A stretch of 64,000 bases of DNA from Powellomyces hirtus (lineage: Eukaryota; Chytridiomycota; Chytridiomycetes; Spizellomycetales; Powellomycetaceae). The position numbers and the translations under genes were made by a program. Shown piece by piece: positions 11,172 through 21,540 of the stretch. Every line of letters begins with the position of its first letter. Within the stretch, counting starts at the first letter, position 1. Below the pieces are notes generated by a model, which was given only the letters and a program-made list of their open reading frames with translations, had not been told where the DNA came from and did no database searches. The stretch is taken from contig JAHLKG010000026.1 of NCBI GenBank assembly GCA_025526995.1, positions 216,001-280,000 on the forward strand, given 5' to 3'.

Positions 11172-12904
11172 TGTAATGAGGCGTGGCTTGCCAGCCTAAG
11201 CCTAGATACGCGTCGGGAAGGGCCCCGTGCGAGATGAATGCTAGCGTCAGCATCCCGAAGGGTACTAGACCTCAGGGATGGCCACGGATGGCCATCACGT
11301 GACCAGGACTGCCTCGCGGTCCAGAAGAAAAGTAGGAATACTCCGACAAGGGTGTATTCAAGACCATTTCAGCGGTGGGTAAGTACTCCAGATGAATCTC
11401 CTTGTCAATGTGATCACGGATGAAGTGATGTCAAATGTCGATGTGCTTGGTACGGGCGTGATGCACGGGGTTCATTGCCAGCGAGATGCATGACTGATTG
11501 CCTTCGTAGATCGTTGTGGGTTGAGCATTTTCATTGAGATATTCAGGGATTTGGAGTTCTTGCAGGAGTGAGCAAAGCCAGATTGTTTCTTGAATGGCGA
11601 AGGAAAGTGCCATGTATGCAGCTTCGGTAGATGAGAGAGCAACCGTGGGTTGGTGCTTCAAAGCCCACATGACGGGGCCCGCATTTCCAATGTAGAAAAG
11701 GTAGCCAGTGATCGACCGTTGGTCAAGGATGTTGTTTCCCCAATCGGCATCGCTGTTGCCGTGAAGGGTAACGTTATTTCCACTGATGCAGAGGCTGTAA
11801 TCTGATGTTCCCCGTAGGTAGCAAAGAACGTGCTTTGCAGCTTGCAGATGTTGAGGCAAAGGGTTGCTTGCAAAGCGAGAAAGCATACTGACCATGACAG
11901 CAATGTCAGGACGCGTGCATGTCATCAGGTACATGAGAGAACCAACGATTCCGCGATATTCACCTTCTTGCAGGTTACGTGAAGTCTTTGTATTTTCGAC
12001 TTCGTAGGGTTCGAGCTTGGTCTGGTCCATCGGAGTATTGACGGGCTTGCAATCTTGCATACCAAAGCGCTCGAGGATGTCATTTACATATGACTCTTGA
12101 TTGAGATAGATGACGGGCCTTGAGTAATTGCGTCGAACTCTCAATCCTACATAGTGGTTGACCTCGTCTAGGTCTGTCATGTTGAACTCGTTGTGCAGAG
12201 ATGTCTTGATTGACAAGATTTCCGATTCGGTCTGTGCAAAAATGAGGAGATCGTCGACGTAGACAGAGATGTACTGCAATGAGTCACTTTCAGGTAGAGT
12301 TCTGATGTAGACAGCATTGTCATTTGCCAGGCGCTTGAATCCCAAAGAAGTCAGTTCTTTGTGAAGTAGGGAGTACCATTCGCGCGGGGCTTGTTTCAGA
12401 CCGTAAAGGTCCTTTCGGAGTCGAAGGATGGTCCCGGGCGGAAAGCCAGAGCCTTCAGGGGCATAGATTAGGATGGTCTCGGTAACAATCCCATTCAGGA
12501 ATGCGGTTACTACGTCCATTTGATGGCATTTCAAGCCTAGGCTGGCGGCGAGAGCGAGAAGGACGCGTTGGGTAGCTATCTTGGCAACCGGAGCATAGGT
12601 TTCTTTGTAGTCGATACCGTAGTGTTGTTCGAAGCCTTTCACGACTAGCCGGGCCTTGTATCGTTGGGGTTGACCATTCAGGTCTTGCTTAATCTTGAAT
12701 ACCCATCTGGTGCGGATGGGCCATTGATTGTGCGGTAAGGATTTGGGGTTAATGACTTCCCATGCTTCATTGGCATGAAGGGACTTCAATTCGGCATTTA
12801 TGGCCTCGGTCCACTTTGGCGCATCGTCTGATGAGAGTGCTTGTTTGTAGGTTTGGGGTTCTTCGGTACTTGCAGCCAAAAGGGCGATCGCCGTCTTCTC
12901 GTTG

Positions 12905-13047
12905 ATGTAGTCAGCGAAGACCGTCAAATGATTGCCATTTTTGAGTGGTTCCCATGTATTTTCTTTGTCTTTGAATCCTAGCCATTTGCAGAGGAATTCG
13001 GGGCCTTCCGGGCGATCACGTGAGTCAAGAATCTCTTCGACTTCATA
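12905..13047 (-). other. Chromodomain in copia integrase C-terminal region (element C)
   Basis: The residues read YEVEEILDSRDRPEGPEFLC, then KWLGFKDKENTWEP, followed by a helix (LTVFADYI). This is the most canonical of the three chromodomains in the window: Y, W and W of the cage are all present and the K-E-N-T-W-E-P turn closely resembles HP1. It follows the integrase and precedes RT. Confidence 0.87.
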
Positions 13048-14140
13048 GAGTTCTTTGGGCGGGATGTAGTCTTTCGCTAGTTCGAGTGCTGAGGTTTTGT
13101 CGGATGTTACATCGCAAGAGATGACTATTTCTTGACGGTTGTCATCCCAACAGCGGTAAGCACCGACAAATTCATAACCGATGAGTTTGAGATGTGTGGC
13201 TCGCGGTGCCAACTTTGAGACTTGTATTCTCTTGACGAGATGCACAAAGGCATTGGCCCAAATCACGCAAAGATGAGAAAGTGAGGGCTCTTCCCTGTGA
13301 AGCCGTTCATACGGTGAGATGTTGTCGTTGGACTTGTGGGGTAGGCGATTCCGTAAGTAGACTGATGTAGCCGCTATCTCAGTGCAGAGTTGTTTCGGAA
13401 TGCTGTATGAGTGTTCCAGTGAGCGTATGGTGTCGACCAGGGTGGAGTTGAACCTTTCTGCTACCCTGTTGGACTGTGGGGAATCTGCAGCGGTGAATTC
13501 ATCCAGAATGCCCTTTCTCGAAATGAATTCTTTCAGATCATGATTGACAAACTCCCCCCCTCGATCGCAATGAAGTTGTCTGACTTGTTTGTTGGTCTGT
13601 TTTTTGATGAAGTTGATGAATTCAATCAACTTTGCAGTAGATTCGCTCTTCGCTTTCAAGAAGAAGATCCATGTGAAGCGTGAATAGTCATCAATCACAA
13701 CAAGGGCATATTTCTCATCGCCAACCGCGGGTATGTGCGGACCGTTTAGGTCGAAATGCAGGCAATCGAGTGATGTCTTGGACTGTGTCATCGTACCGTT
13801 GAATGGTGAGCGGTTGTGCTTACCATACTTGCAACCTTTGCAGACTTTGTTGGTCATTGGGAGCTTGAGTTGCTTCATGATGTGAATGCCAGAATGGCCC
13901 AAACAGTGATGCCAGAGGGTTCCTTTGTTGACAGGGGAAGAGGGACCAGAACCAGCCCCAGAAGAGGCCGACGAAGCGGCGGCGGCAGCGGCATTTGTGC
14001 CGGCCTCGCCCGGTGCATTTGCACCGGACAAAGCAGGGCAATGCCCCGTGCAGAGGGGGCACCCTCCCCCTTATCGAGCTCGATGAGGGGGATCACCCCC
14101 AGGAAGGGGGTGGGGGGGGAGGGGACTGATCTTGTCCCAA

Positions 14141-14228
14141 TTGTGGCCGTGTTGGCCCCCCCCCCCCCCCCGGCACGCCACCGTTGTGGCCGTGTTGGCC
14201 CCCTCCCCCCGGCACGCCACCGTTGTGG
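14141..14228. repeat. GC-rich minisatellite within element C
   Basis: The motif ttgtggccgtgttgg recurs at 14141 and 14184, with a third partial unit at 14223 (spacing about 43 and 39 bp). The units contain a run of 16 C (14156-14171) and the motif cggcacgccaccg. The sequence translates to glycine-rich HNGGVPGGGG repeats in the gag-protease frame and lies where that frame ends. It is probably replication-slippage expansion in a dead element. Confidence 0.75.
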
Positions 14229-16258
14229 CTGGGGCTGACATTCCTCGATGGGGCTGACCAGCCCTGATTAGGGGCGGTCAGCCCTGACACTGAAATGGTT
14301 GGGTTTGTGGCTTGAATCAATGTATCGGACGTGTGTGTCAGTACATTGGACGCGTTCGTCCATTTTGTCAATTTGGTAGATGTATTTCTCAACGTGTGTG
14401 TCAGTACATTGGACGTGTTTGTCCTTGAGCGAGTTTGAGTAGCGAAAGCCATCAGAGTTGGCGAGATGTGATACATTCCTCGAATGAGAGGTATGGTGAT
14501 GTCATTCGCAGTGCCATTGCAGTCTTGAATGACGGCGCTCTCATCCTCAAAGGTGACTCTCTTTCCATCTTTGGTGAGTGCGGAGACCAAGATGACAGTT
14601 TTGGCAAGTTTCGGAACGTAGAGAACATCAGTGAGAGGTACATCTCCATCTGGAAGCTTCAAGATAGCGTTCCCTTTCGCTTCGGCATTGAGAAAGGCAT
14701 TATTTCCAAATCTGACTCGCATTGAGTGCTCTTCGTAGGATTCGAGAATGGAAATGTCATTCATCATGTGCTGTGAGCAGCCCGAATCCAGGTAAGCCAA
14801 TGTAGTGGCATTGTGTGCTTCTGCAATGTTGGCATTAGCAGCGGGTTTTAAGGCTTCGACAGCCTTGGCTTTGAGGGGACAATTGAATGGAGTATGTTCA
14901 TTTGAATTGCATAACCAACAGGGGAAGTTCTGTCTCTTCTTCGAGTCTGTGGTTTTCTTCGTGTCAGTCTTCTTGTGACTTGAGCTGTCTTTCTTTGAAG
15001 GTTGGGCTTTGAGCGCAATGTTTTCGCTCTTCTTGGCAAAACGGTTGTTTTGGTTACTCTTGTTACTTCCATTGTCCAGACACTTGGCAGCCGCTTGTAG
15101 GCCTTTGAGATCATCGGAGCTTTTGTTTCTGACGAGCTCCGCTTGATGTTTGTTCATGCCTCGAACGTAGAACCATTTGTAGACCAGATACGGGATGTCC
15201 GAGACGAGCTGACTGGTAATCTTCATGAACGAGGTATTGTACTGTGAGATGGTATGGCTTTCTTGTCGCAACCTTTCCAGTTGAGTGAGTAGGACTTCTT
15301 TGTGATTGGTTGGTTGATAACGCTGGAGGAATGGTCACTTGAAAGTTTGCCAATTCGTGATGGGGTCAGCATTCCCCTTTTCGGCCTCTTTGCAGTAGTT
15401 TCGATACCATTGTTTTGCATTGCCAGAGAGCTTGGTGAAGATGAATGCAAGTTGTTCTTCTCCAGGTACAGATTTGAGGCAAAAAACCACTTCAATTTGA
15501 TCAATGAAGTCGACGAGTTTTGAGAGATTTCCCGTTCCATCGAATGTGATGACTGCATTGATCGCTGATTCAAAGAATTTGAATGATGTGCGCTGGGCTT
15601 CACGGTCTTCGCTTTTTCGGCTGCTCATAGTTGTTGTGCTCTCCGTTGAGGAAGACGGACGAAAGTGAGTGGCAACTGAGGCTTCAACTTCGCCATGAGT
15701 AATATGTTGATGTAGGAAAGGCTCCTCAAGGCCAGCTTTTGGGCTTCTCATCAATGAAACGGCCATAGGATGACCACCGATATGAGGTCTTTTGTACTTT
15801 TCAGGTTGTTGATGGGAAGTTGATGTAGCAAGGGGGTTTGAACTAGTCAATAAAGTCCTTTCCAACCTGTCCATCCGATGGTTGAGCTTTTCGTTGATTT
15901 CCATTTTGAACCTCTGCAGGATTTCCATGACAATGTCAGTCGGTACTCCGGACGGTTTTGTCGCCGGGTCTGCAAGAATTTCTCCAGGATTCATCTCATC
16001 CACATTGGCATCTGCGTCATGGGAATCATGGCAGATCGAGGCATTGATATTAACGTCTCCTTCTGCGTCAGGACCCCGTATGGCTTCTCATGTAGCTTGA
16101 CGGGCTTGTTGGCGGGTCTGCACTCCTTGAGTGGGAGATCTTGCAGTAGGCATCTTGACGGTGTGCTCGGTACTTTCTTGGCACTTGAATTCGACGGAAG
16201 ACTGGTAGTTTTCAGGTTTTACAAAGGGAGAATGATTTGAATTCAACCGGTGTTCTCA

Positions 16259-16270
16259 GGGCTCATAACC
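16259..16270 (-). other. Primer binding site, copia half-tRNA-iMet type (element C)
   Basis: On the minus strand the site reads GGTTATGAGCCC, directly after the LTR end CCAATA. It is the same complement of the initiator tRNA-Met anticodon loop as in element A, and lies about 105 nt upstream of the gag ATG. Confidence 0.75.
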
Positions 16271-16627
16271 TATTGGAGATATCAGCGTTTCCAGTACTTT
16301 ATCGGAATTGCAGAGGATTGGCCAAATTCGAGGCAGCCTCCAGTAAACTTCATACAGGGGGATTACAGAGCTCTTCTGTGATGCAGTTGACGGTGTAGCG
16401 TTGTCAGACGCACGGAGATGTAATGTATGTGAATGTATTCTATGTCTTGAGGTCTTATCGGTAATGTCTCGCTTCGAGCGTTCTAATCTCCTTTTTCTCC
16501 AATCACGTGATCACACATGATGCAATTCAGCTCTTAGCGTTACCGGTAAGGTGGTCACGCGTTCTAGTCGGAGAATCCAAGTAAGGATTTAATGTAAGGA
16601 CTAACGTTGAGTACGCAAGTCTCAACA
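16271..16627 (-). repeat. 5' LTR of element C
   Basis: On the minus strand the LTR starts TGTTGAGACTTG (from 16627) and ends just before the primer binding site. Length is about 357 bp. The 3' terminal CA has become TA, an apparent mutation. The same sequence, more decayed, follows at 16699-17092. No second LTR for element C is left in the window because its 3' end is truncated. Confidence 0.7.
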
Positions 16628-17092
16628 TTCCAATAAGGTAAATGCCAAAATCTCTAATAGCCTTTCCGATTCCGCAGGTGTTCTCAGAGCTTGTAACCTA
16701 TTGAAAATTTTGTTGTTACCGGTCAGTCTGCTTGTATGGTCTTTGTTTGGGATTGCAGAGGCCTTCCGGAATGCAGACAGTAATGTAGGTGTTGTCAAAT
16801 GCAAGAAGATGTATGTATATGGTCTTTGTTTGGGATTGCAAAGGCCTCCCGGAATGCAGACAGTAATGTAGGTGTTGTCAAATGCAAGAAAATGTATGTA
16901 TATGAATGTATTCATGTTCTTAAGGTCATAAACATGAAAGTTTGTTTAACAAGCATATCTAGCATTTTTCTCCACTCACATGAACCATATCAAATCACTG
17001 CATTACCAGCACGCCAGTAATGCATAACGAGCAGAGATTCCAGAGTATGGATCTAATGTATGGACCAATGTTGAGTACAATACTCCAGTAGT
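16628..17092 (-). repeat. Leader and LTR remnant of an older C-family element
   Basis: 16650-16698 matches the C leader (ggtgttctcag, then gagcttgtaacc, a mutated primer binding site at 16687-16698). From 16699 the sequence parallels the C LTR (tattg start, gggattgcagaggc, the gtatgtatatgaatgtattc stretch, caatgttgagtac near the outer end). The outer boundary, about 17092, is approximate. Element C seems to have landed in the leader of this copy. Confidence 0.6.
16735..16900. repeat. 83-bp tandem duplication inside the old LTR
   Basis: 16735-16817 and 16818-16900 are two copies of an 83-bp unit beginning tatggtctttgtttggga, differing at only about three positions. Element C's LTR carries the unit once, so the duplication arose in this copy. 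Confidence 0.9.
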
Positions 17093-17374
17093 TGCCTTTT
17101 TGCTACAATTATTTCTCTTTCACATTTTCACTGTCTTTATTTCTCCATAAGCATTTTCTGTACTGTGTTTTTTTCTTACCTCAGTGACAATGGACGGCAA
17201 TTATGTTGACCAAGTCCGATTGTCATACCACTGATCCTCAAAGCGGCCCCTCAAGACCGTCTTATAAACATCCAACAGGAAGAATAGGACAGATGCTCTT
17301 AAGCGTGTTTCAAAATGTCAAAGTGACGCGAGGAAGCATATTACATAAGTTATGGTAGGATAGCGTCCCAAACT
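17093..17374. other. No gene seen (ABCG 3' flank)
   Basis: This AT-rich interval lies between the retroelement block and the stop codon of the ABC transporter. It probably holds the transporter's 3' UTR. No open frame, repeat or RNA gene was recognised. Confidence 0.5.
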
Positions 17375-19790
17375 TTACCCTCTGACGTCAACGACCACCA
17401 TCTCTTGAGCGTCCGGGGTGACGTGTCCCGTCTTTGAATGGGCGGGGCCAATGTCGGATTTCCGCTGATTCTTGTTCACGATCGAATAGAGGGCCAGATA
17501 GCTGAGGCAGATCAGCACGACAACGAACAAGATTTGAATCAGAGCCGTCATCCAAATATCAAGCCCATCGTCAAAGCCGAGCTGGGTCACGTAGACCGAG
17601 CCCGGAGTAGGCACGCCCTGCTCGTCGTAGATGATGAGCCCCTCGTACTCGTTTTTCATGAGTCCTTCGAAGCCCCATTTCATGGGCGACAGGTACTTGA
17701 TCCAGTCAAAGTACGCCGGAATCGCCGCCGAGTTGACAAACAGGCCCGAGAACAGCATCAATGGGAGAAGGAGGACCGGGGTGACGGCGAGCGCAACGGG
17801 AAGAGAGGAAAAGAACGAAGCGAGAGAAATGCCGAGGGAGAAGCCCGTCAAACTGGCGAGGATGCAGATTACACACTGAGAAGAACAATCACGTCAGTTC
17901 AATACTGGAGCGTTAAGCGCGGGCTGGAAAGGGGATTGAGTTACCAGAATCAAATATTTGGAGACAGACGCTTGGAGCCCAACCATCCAATATATTATGG
18001 TGGCAGCCGTGAATGGGAACACGATCTGGCTTGGAAGTTCTACGCCAATCTTGCTAAAGAAGAAAGCCGACAAAGAGTAGTAACCTGCAAACCAATACTA
18101 TCATGAGCATGTGCCGGTGCTCCTGCGAAAACGCGGCATGTCCTCTCTTACCTGCTCCGTGTTCTCGCGCAAACACCATCTTATCCTGAGCAAAGATGCT
18201 GAGGATAGACATGGTACTGGACATGACTTGATTTATCACAAGGAAAAACAGGACACCAGTTCGATTTTGGTTTGCCGCAAAGCCAGTTTTGTCCTTGGTG
18301 TTGAGGTAAAGTAATCCGATGATCAGAGATAGAATAAGCGTCTGTCCCAGTTTTGCCCGCAAAATCAGAGGGTTGCGCTTGGCGTTTTTGGTTTCCCGTC
18401 CGAGCAAGAAACAAAACTGGAAAGTAACAAATGTCAGCATTTACGTAAAGGACAAAACTAGAGTGCAAGATGCGGCATTCTTACCTGTGTCATGAATTTT
18501 GTCTTCTCCCTCTTGCAACTGAGCAATTCGGTGGCGGCTTGTGGTGGGTTCGCACGGGCATGTGCAATCAGCTTGGCTTCGGGGCTTTCCCTCCAATAAC
18601 TCACCAACCTCTTGATGCGCTCGAGGTTGCTTTCTCCCTTTCCTTTATCAAAAGTGCCCTCTTGGTTATTAAGAACCGACATGAACACGTGGTCCGCGGG
18701 ATTGAAGTGTTCCGGGCACGGGTAGCCTCGCCCATCGAAATACTCGACGACCTTGGAGGTCGGTCCCTGATACATGACCTCTCCTTCGGCGAGAAATAAG
18801 ACGTCGTCAAACAGGTAGAACACCTCGGAGGAAGGTTGATGAATGGTGGCAATGATTGTGCGTCCGGTTGCCGCAAGGTCCTTCAAGATGCTGATGACCG
18901 AGTATGCTGTAAAGCTGTCCAGACCCGAGGTAGGCTCGTCGAGAAACAGGATGGTCGGCTCGATGAGCATTTCCTGCGCAATCGCCACGCGCTTCTTTTC
19001 TCCTCCGGACACGCCCTTGAGCGTCGGACTCCCGATCATGGTGTCCGCCGCTTTGCGGAGGTTAAGCAAGTCGATCATTTCTTCGACGCGACGTTCTTTC
19101 TCCTCATGCGATACCGAGTCGCCCAAGCGCAGGGTGGCGGACATGGCAATGGCTTCACGGGTGGTCTGAGGATTGAAAATGGACAAAAAGAAGGGTGTCA
19201 GGCCGTGCTCGACATCCTCGGAGACTGAGACGCAACAAGCTCACCATGGTTGGAAGAATGACATCTTCCTGAAAGACAAAACCGCATTGTTTTCGCATTT
19301 GCTCTCCGGTCATCCCGCTCGAATTGGCAAAGATAGACCCGCTGGTGTGTCCACCGTCAGTTTGGCCGGCCAGTACATTCAACAGCGACGTTTTTCCGGC
19401 CCCTGATGCGCCCATGACCGCTGTAAGGTGACCAGCACGGAACACCTGTATTAAGTTGATTGGATGAGTCTGTGGCCAGCCTGGAATGCCTACTAGCAGT
19501 AACGAGGTGCTGCTAGTCGGCATTTGAGAAGCTTTCTTTTGCAAACTTACCCCGCTGACATTGTTGAGAATGACCTTCTCTTTTTGTGCCTGACTGGCAA
19601 AGGGATGGGCTTTCTTGACGCTGGTGTCGGGAACATTTATGGAGAAGCGAATGTCATCGAAAGCTACCTGGTGGCTGTGGGTTGGGCGATATATGCTGGT
19701 GAGTGACTGTCTTGACGAGAAGGGAAGCAAGCAACAATAGGGTAGCGTACTGTACCTGCTGGCGACCGCGGAGGAGCCCTGGCGCGACAT
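17375..19790 (-). CDS. ABCG (White/ABCG2-type) half transporter
   Basis: Exons on the minus strand: 19756-19790, 19551-19695, 19245-19445, 18485-19165, 18152-18416, 17945-18084, 17375-17875; 655 residues, the usual half-transporter length. The first intron (19696-19755, 60 nt) is a multiple of three and could be retained. The ATP-binding domain comes first: Walker A GASGAGKTS at about residues 72-80, signature VSGGEKKRV at about 179, Walker B ILFLDEPTSGLD at about 199 and the H-loop IHQPS. The membrane domain follows from about residue 340, with about six helices and an extracellular loop before the last helix. Such proteins dimerise and export lipids, sterols or xenobiotics; the substrate here is unknown. 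NBD-before-TMD order excludes ABCB/ABCC. Confidence 0.93.
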
Positions 19791-21540
19791 TTCGGAGCAC
19801 GGATAACGAATTACGGTAGGTAAACGTTTGCTGGACTATCAGGTATGGAGTTCCTTTTACAAAAAGGAAGCTGGACCACAAGTTTTCAATGCAGTACTGA
19901 ACTTTTAAGGGTCGGAACCTTAAGAGTGGCAAGTTCCTTTTTGTAGGGAGCGCTGATTGCCTGCCTTCCTGCCTCCCAGCCTGGCATGTTTTCATTTGTC
20001 ATTTTATTATAACCATCAGAATCATGATCATCATTATCATACGCCAGCCTGAGTGCTACGACATGCCCCTGTTCCATCAGGTTAACGGAGGGCGGAGGTT
20101 TCTGTTAGTTGGCAAGAAAGTAGACGGAGCGAACGTGGCGTTTGGCGTCTGGACGCGATTTGCGGAATTCCGAAATGAACCCTCGATGGGATCGTTTGGA
20201 TCGGCGGAATCGTGAATCGTGTGGAAAGTACCGCTGCTTGTACTACTCTTGTACTCTCATGTCGGACTTCGGAGCTCCGAGTACGGTCGAATCTCAGCGG
20301 ACTTGTCGAAATCTATTCGTGTCTCAGACCGGTACTCCGTTTTCCGACGGCCTCCGAACCCTCTATCGTTCTAGCAGGGTCGCCGAATCGTCTGCCTCTG
20401 GAGAAAAAAAAAGTGTTGGCCGAATATCTCTGTACGCTACTCCTTCGTTGATGAGTGGAGAAGATAGCGGGCTTTGTGGCTTGTCCGCTGCCCTTCAAAC
20501 AGTCGTTGCATGTCAAAGTGCGTAAACCTCAAACATTGCAAAAGGACCGCCCATGTATGGTGTGCGGGCCGCCCCAGAACATATTCGTCGCAGAACTCTG
20601 TGTCGCACCAGTGGCAGGTGGCTCATTTTGCGTCGTCTTCTGATTCCTCCTCGGAGTTGCAGCCGGGATAGTATTGGTGGTCAGAAGCTGGTGCGGTATG
20701 GCAGGCGTTTCGGCAGAGGAGCTCCGGCGCACGTCGATGGTGTGCTGGTCCAAGGCGTACAGTATATGTTGCAGAGCCCTCTGTCGCACTAGCCGCGGCA
20801 GGTCCTCTCTTCCGTATGCTGGACGGTGGTAGACCCTGATAGTGGTTTTCCGACAACATGCAGAAATTTCCGTAAATCACTCCCTTCTATAGCTTAGCTC
20901 TTGTGTAGGTTAAATTTGTGTGAACACCTACAGTCTTGTTGGAGACGGTGTCCAGATTGCTAAAATTTGATGCACCCCCAGATGTGGGTTCAGATCGTTT
21001 TCGTTACCGCCTGTTTTGTTTGGACCAGCGTCAGCAACACTCTTTTCCTCATCGTATACACTGATGGGCTGTGGAACTGTTCACGGCAGTCGTTGCAATC
21101 TGGATGTGTGAGGTTTGTGACCGTTCATCTTAGAGAATGAAGGGTCGCAGAACGTGCAGGGAAACCGCAGCTCAATTTCCGAAAGCTCTCCCATATATTG
21201 GACAGTGAAATGCGCGCGTCTATTTCTTGATGATTGCTTGCCGGGTTGCTTTGCTGTGAACGAAGATGGAAAAAGCCTGAAATCTTCACTTTGGAGAACA
21301 GGTATATGTGCACATGAAAAATATGGGAACAAAAATCTGTACAAAGGCGCAAGAACTGTTTCTTTGGTTACAAGAACCCACATGTTTTCGAAATTTCTTT
21401 CTTTTCTTTTCCTACGTGGAAGATATATGTACATCAACAAGAGGTTGGGTTGGTGGATGGAGTCGATGGGTAAGTAAAATAGAAGCCTGAACTACAGTTC
21501 CTCAGATAGGTACGTCGCAAGATAGTACGCTAAACTGTAT
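19791..21540. other. Intergenic region with no intact gene
   Basis: This 1.75-kb region lies upstream of the ABCG gene and downstream of the R3H-SUZ gene. It holds scattered C2H2 zinc-finger-like fragments on the minus strand (separate entry) but no frame long enough to be a working gene. The ABCG promoter should lie in the first few hundred bases; no clear TATA box was found. Confidence 0.5.
20440..21240 (-). pseudogene. Degenerate C2H2 zinc-finger gene remains
   Basis: Short minus-strand pieces look like C2H2 fingers split by frameshifts: FPCTFCDPSFSKMNGHKPHT (about 21110-21165) with C-x2-C-x12-H spacing, then DCNDCREQFHSP just downstream in another frame, CHWCDTEFCDEYVLGRPAHH (about 20570-20630), and TCNDCLKG (about 20495-20515). 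Two of the pieces share the CNDC core, and another stretch near 20820 resembles the CHWCD piece, as expected for a former finger array. No continuous frame survives. This could also be a chance pattern. Confidence 0.35.

Larger units (their letters stand above)
9331..11366 (-). mobile_element. Truncated copia element B (sister of A)
   Basis: The segment matches 3924-5974 of element A almost base for base: RING gene, RNase H, the second half of RT, and about 195 bp of the 288-bp insert. It then ends abruptly at about 11366, where element C begins. There is no gag, protease or integrase. The shared insert and the shared frameshift show that B descends from the same defective ancestor as A, by duplication or by trans-mobilisation of a dead copy. 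Differences from A are mainly C/T and G/A transitions, many at CpG. Confidence 0.85.
11367..16153 (-). pseudogene. Broken copia gag-pol polyprotein with chromodomain (element C)
   Basis: Gag probably starts at ATG 16151-16153. The frame is cut by TGA at 16088-16090 and again at 15335-15337, but the downstream parts remain in the same frame. A zinc knuckle (CWLCNSNEHTPFNC) lies near 14900 and the protease (YLDSGCSQHM) near 14780. A low-complexity GC-rich stretch and a frame change at about 14040-14100 separate these from the integrase frame (11431-14031): GAG-pre-integrase (LWHHCLGHSG), integrase (HFDLNGPH, CDRGGEF, RVAERFN), chromodomain, RT (FLNGIV, YVDDLLIFAQ) and RNase H (SDADWGN). A TGA at 11431-11433 replaces the arginine expected in TKHIDIRHH; the frame then continues to the truncation at 11367. 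Confidence 0.87.
11367..16627 (-). mobile_element. Ty1/copia retrotransposon, element C (3' end lost)
   Basis: This third copia family has its 5' LTR at 16271-16627, primer binding site at 16259-16270, gag from 16153, then protease, integrase, chromodomain, RT and RNase H to 11367. There it stops mid-protein (after the residues TAEM, before the usual LADIFTK) at the junction with element B, so the end of RNase H and the 3' LTR are missing. It appears to have inserted into the leader of an older copy of its own family, whose leader and LTR follow at 16628-17092. Confidence 0.85.

Noticed and set aside
16259..16270. tRNA-like string gggctcataacc as part of a tRNA-Met gene
   Set aside because: No acceptor or T-arm surrounds it; it lies next to LTR ends in three places and is the primer binding site.
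16735..16900. Repeats that might suggest a CRISPR array
   Set aside because: Two adjacent 83-bp units without spacers inside an LTR, in a eukaryotic genome.
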